In this document: positions 1-11,329 of the stretch, piece after piece
Position numbering within the stretch: the first letter of the stretch is position 1
Layout: each line of letters begins with the position of its first letter
Assembly: GCA_030765045.1 (NCBI GenBank)
Contig: CM060962.1
Location: forward strand, 92,583,912 to 92,647,911
Length of the DNA stretch: 64,000 nt
Reading direction: 5' to 3'
From: Tenodera sinensis
Taxonomy: Eukaryota > Arthropoda > Insecta > Mantodea > Mantidae
Translations under genes and position numbers: made by a program
The notes under the pieces: generated by a model
Seen by the model: only the letters and a program-made list of their open reading frames with translations
Databases searched by the model: none
What the model was told of the DNA's origin: nothing

Positions 1-199
1 GCTAACCCTTCTCTTTCTTGTCTATTGCAGTAATCTACATATGGTTCTCATCCCCAATTTCTTTTTACTTGATTTTGTAGAAGTATTTGAGTCAATCTTC
101 AGACACTTTTAGTTTCACTTAACTTACTTTTTATCTGGATGCATTGTGAAGACCATCAACCTCATTATCGTTGGTTTCTCAACTGTCGTTTGAAGAGGA

Positions 200-457
200 A
201 GAATGTGTTGTGGTTGTGATAGTACTGCTATCTGGGTTGCTGGATGTAAATTTCAGGATATCGTCTGCTTGTATTTCAAAATTCAAGGCTAGGTGAACAT
301 TCATCTTTATGTGTAATTATCAGTTCAGCTGTAGTTTTTGCATGCTTGAATGATTTGATATCATGTTTTATGGTGTGCTGTGTTGACCAGAAATGATGGG
401 CTAATGCTGATTTGTCAATTTGTTTGATTTTTATGTTCCTGATGTGTCCCTTTAGAA
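200..457 (-). pseudogene. Penelope-like element fragment (GIY-YIG region)
   Basis: The minus strand reads IKQIDKSALAHHFWSTQHTI followed by HDIKSFKHAKTTAELII. This is the SA-A-H----H-I-----K-L----R segment of the GIY-YIG endonuclease-like domain at the C-terminus of Penelope-like retroelements. The reverse transcriptase part is absent because a SINE abuts its upstream end. The remainder is acidic and Ser/Thr-rich with no stop until about 276. No function is expected. Confidence 0.55.
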
Positions 458-614
458 GGTGGAATGAGATGATGGGGAAAACCAGAGAATCCGGAGGAAA
501 CCCGCCCCAGTGCCACTTCATCCGCCACAAATCCCATATGGAGCTGCCTGGGATCGAACCCAGGCCACTTTGGTGAGAAGCGAATGGTCTAACCACTTGG
601 CTACTGCACGGCCA
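458..614 (-). mobile_element. tRNA-derived SINE
   Basis: The minus strand begins with a tRNA-like head. An A-box-like TAGCCAAGTGGTTAGACC is followed by a B-box GGTTCGATCCC, then a body with GGCGGGTTTCCTCCGGATTC and a CATCTCATTCCACC end. The body resembles the SINE at 10939-11179, so the two belong to one family or related families. It sits directly upstream of the Penelope-like fragment. Confidence 0.8.
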
Positions 615-639
615 TATTATGAATGTTGATAAAGTAAAT

Positions 640-975
640 AATGCAGCAGTTCAGCTGGAGGTGATAGGAAGTACAATGTGATCGTCGCCTCCAAGAGAAA
701 TTCGACAATTCTTGCTCAGACATGCTGATCGAATTCTACCGGAAACTTGACAATAGGCATTTTCCAAATTTGATTTCCAATGCAGCAAAGACTATGACAA
801 TGTATGTAGCACCCACCTAAGTGAACAGTCTTTCTCTATAATGAAGCTCCTCAAAACTCGCCACAGAAACAGACTCTTGGATAGCAATTTGCATCCAGTC
901 TTAGAATCTGTCTTTGTAATCCTATTGAGCCAAATTTTGAGATGTGTGTTAATTCCAAAATCTGCCAAGTGACTG
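640..975 (+). pseudogene. hAT transposase C-terminal (dimerisation) fragment
   Basis: Conceptual translation gives EFYRKLDNRHFPNLISNAAK and, after one frame change, FSIMKLLKTRHRNRLLDSNL. These match the hAT C-terminal dimerisation region (the FS-MK--KS--R--L-D--L pattern). The rest of the transposase and the element ends are missing. It is an old fragment with stops. Confidence 0.65.
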
Positions 976-1946
976 ATCCTACAAATGTGTAATATGTGGT
1001 ATTTTTCTTAGGTTTTCAGTAAGATTGCCTTAAATTCATTATGCAAATGCTTAACACTAAAATATGTATCTTTAAGGACAGCAGTTTTCAAACAACTTAC
1101 ATATAGTTCTTCCCTTTAATTTTGTAGGAAATTGCCAACCCCTGTTACTAATAATGTTTCGTGTTATTTCACTTATTTGAAGATAATCCAAGTAAATACT
1201 CTGTTATTTATGTTTGATCAAAAAAGCTAAGAATATCCATTTAAGAAATAACAGAATTTGAAAGCTGGCATTTACTTTTTGTATAAATATAGGTATATCT
1301 GACACAAGTTTGTATTAAAAGCACTATTATTAATACTGTATAATTATTCTCTCATTTATTTATTTTATTTATTTATTCATTCATTCATTCATTCATTCAT
1401 TCATTTATTCATTCAGTTGAAAATTCATTTTGGCATTTCTACATTTGGGATTCAAAAATAATAAAAATATGTATCTGTAAGAGGTGTGTAAGTGCGTAAA
1501 TGGTGTACTTCATAGGTGTACTAACCCAAGGGCTAGGATAGGTTTAATAATATCTATAATTCAGCCTAATCATCAGAAATTTGCAACTATTTTACTATTT
1601 TTAATCAACTTGAATAACTACATCAAGTAGTTTTCTATTTATGAGTGAGAAGTACTGTTCCTCTTCATAGATCCAACTTGTATCTGTGCTGTGTATACTT
1701 TTAGGCAATTCTGAAGGAAAAAATTCATAAGTTATACACATTCTAAGAAAGGTTTTATCCGTGGATGCAACCAAGCTGCAAGTAAACAGGTGTCATAATG
1801 CTTCTAGTGTTGACATGTATTACTTCATGTGTGGCCTGTTGCTTGCAGTGGTTGTCCAGTAGAGCCCTGAACTGCTTGTAACCTCGACACCACTGCTCTA
1901 GACCACAAAGGAGCAGACTTAGGTGAGCATGCAACCTTAGCCTAAA
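976..1946. repeat. Intronic sequence with TTTA/TTCA microsatellite
   Basis: No gene or recognisable transposon. A short tandem repeat of TTTA and then TTCA units lies at about 1352-1416. The rest is AT-rich. Confidence 0.6.
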
Positions 1947-3876
1947 GGCCGTACGGAATAAGAAGGCACATGAGGCGGAGCTAGAAGGTGTGTGAGAGCA
2001 AGTAGCCTATCCTGGAGAGGCGACGTTGCCCAGTTCGGTAACGCGCTGTCTAGCGCAATATTTGCTTTTCACTTTTCTCTTTGTGCTCATCAAATCCAGC
2101 AACAGCTCATTATTACAAAGAATTCCATTGCAAAGAGCTAGAAATGTTGAGGCTGACTGTCTAAGAAGCAATATTTTAGGTGGCCTGTAGCCCAAGGTAT
2201 GAGTGATTGAACAAACGCTGCACTCAGTGATAGCAAACGACACTTCCCTTGCATCATGATTGTTTATGTATCTTCTCAAATATCTTTCTTCTCAAGGAGT
2301 GAGATGTCTGCAGGAAAGGAAAAGGAATTTTGTTAATTCTTATGCGTGTTCCATGTCTGACGTATATGTGCAGTGTTACCTGTGTCTTATAATTACTGTA
2401 ACTCGTTTTGTTGCTAAGAAACATGGCATTATCAAAACCTGGTACAAGCGGCTTACAGACGAATAAATCGAAAGGGAAAGTATTGCATTCAGATGCACGG
2501 GCTATTATTTTAGTGTTTACACCTTTTTAAAAGAATTGTCCTCAGAAGAAGTGCGTGCGAACATTGTATTTAAACAGAGCTAGCCACTAAGAGCTAAAGC
2601 ATGCAATGTAAGTGAACATTCATTGTCGCGCATAGTGCAACAAGGCAAAATAACTTCTTCTGAATCAGGGTGGCCCTTGTTTAAATCCCCCGGAAAATAC
2701 CGTGAGACAGGAAAACGGGTTTCGGATCTGGACGACTTTCAGAAAATGTATTGCTGAATCTGTATAAAAAAGTGGGCTTCAAAGCTTGGTGCATATATGT
2801 TAAGTCATTCCTGGATTTCGTGTTTTAAACCAAAAATGTAAGCTATTTTATGGCAAATTCTCTTTGCGATACAGTGTTCACAATTTTTAATAAACACTAT
2901 ATATTTATGTTTCTTACTGAGCTATAAAATAAGTTTGCTAAAATTAGTCTTCACACAGGTGATTTAAAAAAATATTTTGTTCAATGGTGAGTTTCTGCTT
3001 TTGCTATATATAATATAAACTTTGATGAGCATGTTAGCCTAACATACTTGCCTTATATTAATAACCGCATAGGAAGTTGTGGTTGGCACATATTGGGGAA
3101 AATATTACCGGAGTTTCGCTCTGATAACTTACAAATTGCATTGTAAGGAACATTTTAAGTGCTGAAATATGCCTAAAATACATAGGCATATGTAGCCTAT
3201 GTAGCCATGAAGGCCACACTAGAATATTACTCATAAAAGGTGGCTTGAAATTGTGCTTAGGCATTTGTTGTTAAATAATGTAGATTTTCACTTAGAATAC
3301 TGAATATAAAAACTGGTCAACATATGTGTAGAAACTCTGCATAGACACTTAGAAAAAATGAGAAAAATTTGGGAAATACTTATCAGAAAATGCTTCAAAT
3401 TGTGCAACTACGACCTCCATTTAGATTTATTCAAATCGTCACCTAACTCTCTCATTTTCACTCCAATAACAAAAATATTTACACGAAAACGTTCCTAGAG
3501 AATCAAATATAATAAAAAAAATTAAAAACTCAACATTGTAATGTTTGATCACCTAGGTCCAATTTTCAACTTGAAAGATATGAACTCCGTTGAAACATTA
3601 GATTGCAAATGAAAATTATCTGCTTAGATGAGGAATTTATATTTGAAGCAAATTACAGGTTTAGAGAGCCTATTATCTCATTTTAAAGAGAAAGAAATTG
3701 TTCTGACAGGTTTTAATTGTGCACCTTGCAATCCTTCACCGTCCTCGCTGCTGTCTACCAGTAATGCTCACGTGCTTATCTCCCCTCTCTTTCGCATAGC
3801 GATATGCTCCGGCAACAGCGCTCCATAGCTGAGTAGGGATTGGAGCTACTCATGTGCCTTCTAATTTCGTGCTCCC
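1947..3876 (+). mobile_element. Internally deleted Tc1/IS630-like transposon, copy A
   Basis: The ends are inverted: GGCCGTACGGAATAAGAAGG at the left and, read on the minus strand, GGGAGCACGAAATTAGAAGG at the right, both continuing CACATGAG. The same ends flank copy B at 20077-22474, and the right-end type is at 62143. Inside is the N-terminal part of a transposase, then non-coding sequence shared with the other copies, so all three descend from one deletion derivative. A TA target is clear for copy B; here the right flank is TA and the left is not. Confidence 0.8.
2423..2830 (+). pseudogene. Tc1/IS630-like transposase N-terminal fragment
   Basis: The frame starts MALSKPGTSG and runs through SDARAII before a stop. 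Restarting in other frames gives a helix-turn-helix-like segment, SRIVQQGKITSSESG, a PGK linker and KRVSDLDDF, the arrangement upstream of the DDE domain in insect IS630/Tc1-like transposases. The DDE domain is absent and at least three stops or frameshifts are present. Copy B holds the same part. Confidence 0.65.
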
Positions 3877-4064
3877 TATAACAATTTATGTGATAGGATT
3901 GAAGAATGGAGGCAGCACCCAGCTCCACATCAAGCAACAAATGAATATTCCTAAAACTAATGCTGAAAGGCAATTGTAACCATCCCAGTCAGTAGTCATT
4001 GGGTTTGGATATGTCAAAGGTTTAGTAACTTGAGATCTAGTTTTAAAGCAAATGTGTCTGTGAT

Positions 4065-6505
4065 CAGCGGGGCAGGAATTATATGCTCTTATAATCCCTT
4101 TAATATGCATGCATTTATGCAGTGAAAACTTCCAAAATATGCAGTTAAATATGCCCATATAAAATATTCAAACATCATTAAGACAAAAAAAAAAAAAAAA
4201 ATCAAGATTTAATTGAATTTTTAAGAAATCTGAAAATTATAACATTGCAAAAACTAAAGGAATTATTTAACTTGGCAAAATGTATCATTTATATTAAAAG
4301 GTCAGAATATTTTCCTTATATTCTCCTCTGTCTCAACTTCTTTTTTGTTGCAGCTTACGATCATCAAATGTTTTACATTTTCCATTGTTAGCTGCCTCCA
4401 GTTACTCGTTAAGGTATCCTTATAGCGGCAAAAACTTCTCTCCACCTTACAGGATGATAGAGGTGCATACACAAAAGCTGCTGTTTGATTAACTCTGAGT
4501 GGCTTTTCACTAGACTGTTGGGAATGTTTCCCTGTTAAGATTTCCTCAATCTCACACATTTGTTCATATCCTGGGTTTATTGAAACAATACTACATGCTT
4601 TTTCCTTCACTACATTGCCAATGGTTCCAGGCACTGAATTCAATTTAGAGGTTGTGATTTTGAATGCACTTAACGGCTGGGACAACTTAGTGTTGTTGGT
4701 TTCCAAACAAGTTATGGCAGATGGAAGATGAGAGAAATGTGCAGACATATAGGAAAGGTTACTTTCTACTTCTGGGTTCTTTAATATATCTTGGGCAATT
4801 TTAATTAATTCAGAATTTTTGGGATGAAATGTATTCACTACATTCCTGATTGTTTCCAAATGTTCGGTGTAATAGAGAACTCCACATACCCATGTTCCCT
4901 AACATGTTATAATAGGTTCTAGTGGAAGTGGGACATTCGGTGTAGTTGCTTTGAAAGCTTGCTTTCTATATGGTGCTTTAACAAATACTTTCTCTACAGA
5001 AGATACCAACTTATCTACAAGTGGGAAATTGGAAAAAATTGTTTCTGCAACCCAATGTAAACTATGCACAAGACAAGTTAAATGTATCATATTTGAAAAT
5101 ATAACTTTCAGAGCAGTGCCAGCTTTTGTCATGCAACTCGCAGCATCAGTTAAAAAGAGTAATACATGCTCATACTGAATACCCTCAGGCCATAGAAAGT
5201 TCAACGAATCAATAAAAAATTTGGATATGGAAGAGCTATTTGTAGCATCAAGTTGTTCTATTGCAAGGAGAAATGGGGTGGTTGGTTCATTTTTATGGAG
5301 TGACCCAACAAAAAAAATTGCAATAAACTGACCTTCACTGTCCTGCATTTCATCGACTGACACCCACACAAAATTATCTCCAATCTGTTCTCTAATATTT
5401 TTAATTGTGAGATTGTAGTACCTCTTCACATCATTTTTGTGAAGAGTAGATTGGTCTGGCACTTTACACTTAGGATACTGCTGAATAAATTTCTGAGTGT
5501 GGGTTTGGTGAGTTTCCACAATGGAATGTCTGCCACTAAAAATGCTTCAGACAAATCAAAGGAGAACTGTGAAAAATGACTGATTCATTTGGAGATTCAC
5601 TTAACAGTTTTTGAACAGAGACACTTTTTGTGGGTTTAAGTTTGATATTATCTTTGTGTTTATTAGTATTCAAATGTTGAAGTATTAGAAAACGCTTTTC
5701 ACAACTGTTTTCTTGCACATTCCACAGTACAAAATTCTACCATCTGTAGTTATCACATCTGTTTCAAACTTGTGTTGATATCCCTGTAACCCACCTTTGT
5801 CACTCACTTTTACTTTCGGCATGATTGTATGAAAACAAAAACTTTATACAAGCTACATTCCACTGACCTCAAGTCTCAACTCACAAATAATGAAATGAGG
5901 AATTATTGTGATTTGTAAGCCTTCTGTCAAATTTCAGAAGTGAATGTGTAAAACAAACTATAAAGTAACACTTTAATATTTTGAAATTCATTCCTTTAAT
6001 GTGATACAATTTATTATAAATCAAGTGGAATTAATCAATTAAGTTAAAACTAAATTAATATTATATTATGTTCACAAACAACAGTTGAACATAATTCCGA
6101 GAACCCCTTAACACCCACCTTCATTTGTGTTGCTAGAATGATGAAGCAAACCAGATAAGACAGGGATTTCCCGATATAATGTAGCTAAATGTGTTGCACA
6201 CTTGAGTTGCAAGTTTCTATCAATGTAGCCAAGTTTCAAGACCAGTTCATATTTGTATGTGTAGCAAATGCACAAGAAATAAATACAACTTTTAAATTTT
6301 TTATATAAAACAAGCAAATATGCAGCATAATTTGAAAAATACAGAAATGTTGTGCACATTAACAAAATGTGTAAAATATGCCATTATATGCATATTAAAA
6401 TCTTATTTAAATTGTTAGAAATTTAGTAATTCACTCATATGCTAATTGACCATACTTTCTGGCAACAGAGAAAAAATATGCATTTTCACATAATTCCTGT
6501 CCCTG
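4065..6505 (-). mobile_element. hAT element with terminal inverted repeats
   Basis: The left end reads CAGCGGGGCAGGAATTAT and the minus strand of the right end CAGGGACAGGAATTAT, the CAG-N-G start typical of hAT termini with one indel between them. It encloses a decayed minus-strand hAT transposase. TATGCAT-type words recur near both ends (about 4100-4150 and 6380-6490), where hAT subterminal motifs occur. No convincing 8-bp target duplication is visible. It ends 24 bp before the next transposon starts at 6530. Confidence 0.75.
4302..5822 (-). pseudogene. hAT transposase pseudogene, CGGBP1-like N-terminus
   Basis: Reading starts at 5822 with MPKVKVSDKGG and a Cys-x2-Cys (LYCGMCKK) zinc-finger half. 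A frameshift near 5700 moves to a second frame with FLILQHLNTNKHKDN, the His-rich other half of a BED/CGGBP1-type finger. A third stretch (5519-4899) holds the RNase H-like core with VSVDEMQDSEGQFIA and LTCLVHSLHWVAE. The last (4859-4302) holds the dimerisation domain with APLSSCKVERSFCRYKDTLT. The order is that of a complete hAT transposase of roughly 500 residues, broken by at least three frameshifts or stops. The start is supported by the MPK-type N-terminus common in this group. Confidence 0.8.
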
Positions 6506-6529
6506 GGATCAGATGCTGAAACAACTTAA

Positions 6530-7634
6530 GGGGAGTCCAAATGGGATTTTCGTGATCTTTTTCCATTTTCATGTTTAATTGCATTTGAATACTTCAGATA
6601 TGCTGCTAATTTCGGTATAACTTTCATAGAGGCACACTAATTGTAAATAGTTTAAAAATATTGTTGAAAATAATCCTGCATAGTAGCTTTTTAGAACATT
6701 CTGGTACTCTCACTTATTAAAACATCAATAAACTATGTAAGTATTAGTGTTAGAGAAGAGATCCTTTTGTTTATTTTGATCGGAAAGTTTTACTTTAGCT
6801 ATTGGCATCCCTCTTATATTTCCTCCATGTGGGAGTTTTAAGTACTGCAAAGTTGTGTTTGGAAAGTTAAGTTATATTTTTTGTGCTACATAGGCGTTTC
6901 AGTGTTTTATTGTGTTTTGTAAATATGATGAAACCAAAAGACGTTTTCAAGTGGATAAAGTTTATAAGAAACATATACCTGTAAGAATATTAAAAATGCT
7001 ATTTCAGATGAGGTTATGTCAGTAGGTGCAGTAAATGAAACCATTTTGGAACCTAAACCTCACTTATCAAGTGCTTCACAGAGGAAGTTACAAATAGGCG
7101 AACATATTTATGATACTATAAATAATGATTCTGATGATATGAATATAATAATAAATTTAAAATTGCCTACTAAAGCATTATTTGAAAGTAGGAGTTGCAG
7201 TCTTTGTGGTGGAAACATAAACATATTGGAGGATAAAGGTAAAAGAAGTGGATTTTTTTTAATTTTATGTTTGAAAGTAATTTCTGAAGAAGTAAAATTT
7301 TCTATACAAATGCCCCACTATCTCAGAATCTAATTGACACTAAGGGTTGAAATGTTTACCACACACTTGCACCTAAACAGGCTTTATTTTAACGAAAAAG
7401 TTTTTGTGTATATGGATTAGTTATTTTGTTAAAATGTAAGAATTTAATTTTCAATAAAATTTTAAGAGCTTTATTGAAAAAGAATCCTACCTTTCCTTCT
7501 AATGAACAGAAATATTTTATTTTTATCAATCAACTATCAAGGTATTGCTGAATATAGCTTAAAAATTTAGCTCATTATCTTAGTTAAAGAGAGTCAAACT
7601 TTAACATTGGCAAGATAGAGCATTTTGACTCCCC
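6530..7634 (+). mobile_element. Kolobok-like DNA transposon with TTAA target duplication
   Basis: TTAA is present on both sides (6526-6529 and 7635-7638). Directly inside are inverted ends GGGGAGTCCAAATG and, on the minus strand from the right, GGGGAGTCAAAATG (13 of 14 identical). TTAA duplication occurs in Kolobok and piggyBac elements. The internal reading with SASQRKL and a Cys-x2-Cys finger fits the Kolobok/Mutator-like transposase type better. At 1.1 kb it is a non-autonomous deletion derivative. Confidence 0.75.
6925..7333 (+). pseudogene. Transposase N-terminal remnant in the TTAA element
   Basis: A short frame from 6925 (MMKPKDVFKWIKF) ends early. A second frame from about 6977 continues through NAISDEVMSVGAVNETILE, HLSSASQRKLQ and SCSLCGGNINILEDKGKR before running out. 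The SAS-KL followed by a CP-CGG-L--D motif is what I associate with the N-terminal part of Mutator/Kolobok-like transposases. The catalytic core is absent. The family assignment is from memory and moderate. Confidence 0.5.
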
Positions 7635-7638
7635 TTAA

Positions 7639-9639
7639 GATACATGCCAGATAGAAACTGGGTCTTCAATAAACATAATCCTCAGCATACTATCAGTGAC
7701 TTCCCTTCAATGAGAAGTAACAAAGTTTACTTCATTGCTTGCTTCTATGCAGAATATTTAATTTAGTGCTTACCAAATATTCTGTCAGCTACTCTCCTCG
7801 TTAAGTTTGATGCCAGTGTTATCCACATAAAACATGGTGAGCATAGGCATCAGACTACAATGAATTCCTTATTCAACACTGGGATGAGTTACTAAGTTCC
7901 TAATCACCTCCAATGCACAGTGGGTCAAAATTCAAATCTAGGATATATTGTTTTTCTTCATTGTTAAAAAATGGAAAACTTTTACTTGTATTGAGTTCCT
8001 AAATGATTGCTGCATATCGTCCTTCAGTATAAATGTACCCTAGTGTAAAACTGTCATCACAGCTGTACCTACAATCCTGCTATCTTGAGCAATGCATTTA
8101 TGTTGCCATGCAGTCTCATTTGGAGCATGTTTCTGAAAGGTTGTGTTTTGATCTTGTGAGTGTTCTATGTGAAGCTATAAGATGGGGTCTAGAGCTGAAG
8201 GTATATTCTTTCAATTTTTGACTTCTTTCAGTAATTGTTTACAGCAAGTTATTACTATTTTTAGTCAAATTCATGGTGGGTAATATTTAATGACTATGTT
8301 TAATGGTATTGTGACATTGCTTTAGACTTCTTTGGGAAGCATTCGTAATTGAATGCATGAGGCGACGTTGCCATAGATACAAGAAAAGTGACAGACTAGG
8401 TTGAGAAAGGTTAAGTGAAAAAGTCTATGCAGAGAAAAGGAGGTTTAAGTGTAATTGTGTTGACTTGAGTTGTGCATGGCCGTCACAGAATGTAACAATA
8501 AGGAAATCAAATAATTGAAAAGTTAATAGTGTTACAAAATATATATATATATATATCATATTTCATCATCATACTTTCTATGTCTTCTTCATAAAGTAAA
8601 AAGGTACAGTGTAACTTTTATATGAAGAATAAGTTATTTAAGACTGGCCATGTTAACTTTCAACTACTAGTGTACAATAAGAGTAAGAGCAAGTCTGAGC
8701 ATATTGAAACACAGCCACGTTATGCTGTTTGTAGTTGAAAAGAAAGAAGTGAGGATGGAGGGGAAACAAAAGTGTTACTGACACCGCAATGTGAACACCT
8801 ACTCCAGTAAATAAAATTAAAAAAAATATAACATAAAAATAAAAATGTGATTGGATTTATTGAATTAAGACTCATCTATTATTTACAAACATTTATGACA
8901 CTGCTGAATCGCATGTACTTTTTAATTAGAGTCCATATTATCAGACTTCTGAACATGTACGTAATTTGGTCTGGAAAAAAGTTAAAATAGGTAAATAATA
9001 AGTGAAGGTTATTGTAACAGATATGCATGAACATATAATATACATAATCACTCGTAGAATAACTATAGAAACAAACAGTCATGCACAGTTGAAGAGTAAG
9101 ATGGTGATCGATTTGACATGTGCTAATCAAGTGTTTCACATTCCTAGCCAGTCCATTTGCTTATTGCTTGATCATGAGTGCTAATTTGTGCACTTTAGAT
9201 ACTTGAACCAATCAGATTCATTGATGGGCTAGCCACCATATCGACAGTGAATATATTACAATATGCTGCCAACCCTGTGCTCTCACCCATGAACTTAAGA
9301 AGTTGCAATGGCGGCACATTATTTATCAATATTTCTAGATAGTGAACACTTGGTGTGTTAATGTGATGATTATGCGGCGAAATACTTAAGTCCTGATTGC
9401 TTGTCTATAAATTAAGGTATGACCATTATGCTGTGAAATGCTGTATTTACCTATACTATTAGTATACTCTGTCTCTTTCTGCTTTATGTTAGACTTCAGC
9501 AAAGATTTTCTAGCTTATGGTCCTGTAAATTTGTTTGCTACTTTTTTAAACTTATTTTGTTATTTTGCATTTTAGAGGGCAACACATAGCCTATTATCCC
9601 AAACCTTGAATTGTTTAAAGCACTGAGTTTAAGGACTAT
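7639..9639. other. Intronic sequence, no recognised feature
   Basis: AT-rich with an (AT)n run near 8540. Small open frames at 8033-8221 and 8879-9184 have no motif I recognise and no consistent splice context. Confidence 0.5.
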
Positions 9640-10035
9640 CTCAAAAACAGAACTTTATGGCTATGTAAAAACTAAATTAGAGATAGAAAACTGCTCTGAA
9701 GATATAACTGAATGCCTAGAAAGAGACTAAAGGATTTTATAGACAATTTAAGCAGGCTCATAGAATTAAAGACAAATTTATTTCAACATATTCCAAATGT
9801 TTGCAAAAAGAAATACAATTTAAAAAAAATAAAAATGTAGAAAGCAATACACCTACTCTATCCACCTCCTAGGTAGGAAGACCTGGCAAACTCTTTCAAG
9901 AAAGTGGTGATAAATCAAAGAAAAGAAAAATTTAAGCTTTACTCCAGGACACTGAAGAAAAAACGATTTGTGCTGCACAAGTGTCATTGCTCATGTCTAG
10001 AAAATGAGATGCTGGAAAAATGCTTAAAGAAATCA
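9640..10035 (+). other. Possible transposon-protein fragment
   Basis: Broken frames read ELYGYVKTKLEIENCSEDI and later RRPGKLFQESGDKSKKRKI. The second resembles RP---F---S--SKRRK segments of uncharacterised insect transposon proteins. Stops interrupt it. No function can be assigned. Confidence 0.3.
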
Positions 10036-10129
10036 TAGTCACTTGGGAGCAGGCTGGCCAAGAGTATCCCTTACGCACAGTGTTCCTCACCTTTGAGGGT
10101 ACTCAGCTGCCAGAATATATATTCTGTGT

Positions 10130-10770
10130 CTCTGAGTATGCTGCGGTACGTCAGTATGTTCTGAACCCTATGTGCTGCTTTTAGTGCCAGAATCTCAGGC
10201 ATGCTAAGACGTCATGTAACAATCCTGCTATTTGTGAGCGTTGTGGTTTACCAGCCCATGAGGACATGGCATGTACATGGGACCCTTGCTGTGCAAAAAC
10301 TTTGAACACTATCTCGCATTTGTGTTCAAAGTTTCTGGATGAGAAGTCAACACAGGAGCTGTGCATCAAAAATCACCTAACATTTACGGAAGCATGTTGC
10401 CACATCGAGCAACCAAAACCTGCGACCACCACAGGTTACGTATCTGCAGCTTGCCGCACTCCTGTTAACACTGTTGGTATCTAACACGTTCCCATCTCTG
10501 ATGCTTCAACACAGACAGACTTCCCAGCCAATACCTCTACTGTCTCATGCCACTCCTGCACCGGCAACTACATCCTCTGCTGTGCAGACAACAGCTTATA
10601 AGACATCAACTAGCCATAGCAAACCTATTGACAGCCCTCGCTCCAGCCTACTTTTTGTGCTAGCAGCTGCACATCCTCGATGAAGTCCCGTTCCATGAGC
10701 CGCAGGGGATCTTTACACTCCCGAACATTGGAGGAGTTGCCAGCAGATGGCGAACTTCAGATGTATGGTC
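10130..10770 (+). pseudogene. LINE ORF1 (gag-like, CCHC zinc knuckle) fragment
   Basis: The frame gives VRQYVLNPMCCF, a stop replacing the usual Lys, then CQNLRHAKTSC, CERCGLPAHEDMAC and a further CC-AKT segment. These are the consecutive CX2CX4HX4C-type knuckles that end Jockey-clade ORF1 proteins, followed by a Ser/Thr/Pro-rich tail. Single substitutions damage the first knuckle. It bound RNA in the ancestral element. Confidence 0.7.
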
Positions 10771-10938
10771 AAAAGAAAAAGATAAAAGACCACCCACTAA
10801 TCAGTTGTTTACCATGGAAATAATCCAATGAAATGTTAATGGGTTCCGGGTACATGTTCCAAACATATAGTACTTACTTTCTCAATGTACGCCTTCACCC
10901 ATCTATCTACAACAAATTCATCTGCAACCTAATCACAC

Positions 10939-11179
10939 ATGCGCCGTGGCCGAGCGGTTAGCGCGCTCGCCTACCACCTAGGCGGCCCGGGTTCGATCCC
11001 AGGGACCCGCATGTGGTATTCGTGGTGGACGAAGCGGCGTCAGGGCGGGTTTTCTCCGGGTACTCCGGTTTCCCCCGCCATCTCATTCCACCGGTGCTCC
11101 ATCTTCATTCCATGTATCATCAGTGTCACCGCCTGCGGTGCCGTAGTAGTAAAAGCGGGCGTTAAACACTACAAACAAA
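10939..11179 (+). mobile_element. tRNA-derived SINE with 14-bp target-site duplication
   Basis: The head carries A-box TGGCCGAGCGGTTAGCGC and B-box GGTTCGATCCC, with an anticodon-like stem CGCCT/AGGCG still paired. The body has GGCGGGTTTTCTCCGGGTAC and the end GCGGGCGTTAAACACTACA. Both sides carry CAACCTAATCACAC (10925-10938 and 11180-11193), a perfect 14-bp duplication, direct evidence of insertion by target-primed reverse transcription into the LINE. Confidence 0.93.
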
Positions 11180-11329
11180 CAACCTAATCACACTCTCCAC
11201 CTTTGTGGTTTTTTGGCATTTAGACATGACTCTGCAGCCCATTGGCACCAGGATCCTGCTTAACACACAGCTGCAGGGCGTGTATGTCTATTTGTAATGT
11301 CTATTTGCTGCTGCTCAGTGTCATACACC

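Noticed and set aside
6530..7634. piggyBac element
   Set aside because: The TTAA duplication fits, but the internal CX2C and SAS-RKL reading is not piggyBac-like, so Kolobok-like is preferred.
8033..8221. Upstream exon of Hr78
   Set aside because: A GTATAT donor-like end exists, but the residues match no part of NR2C receptors and there is no good acceptor.
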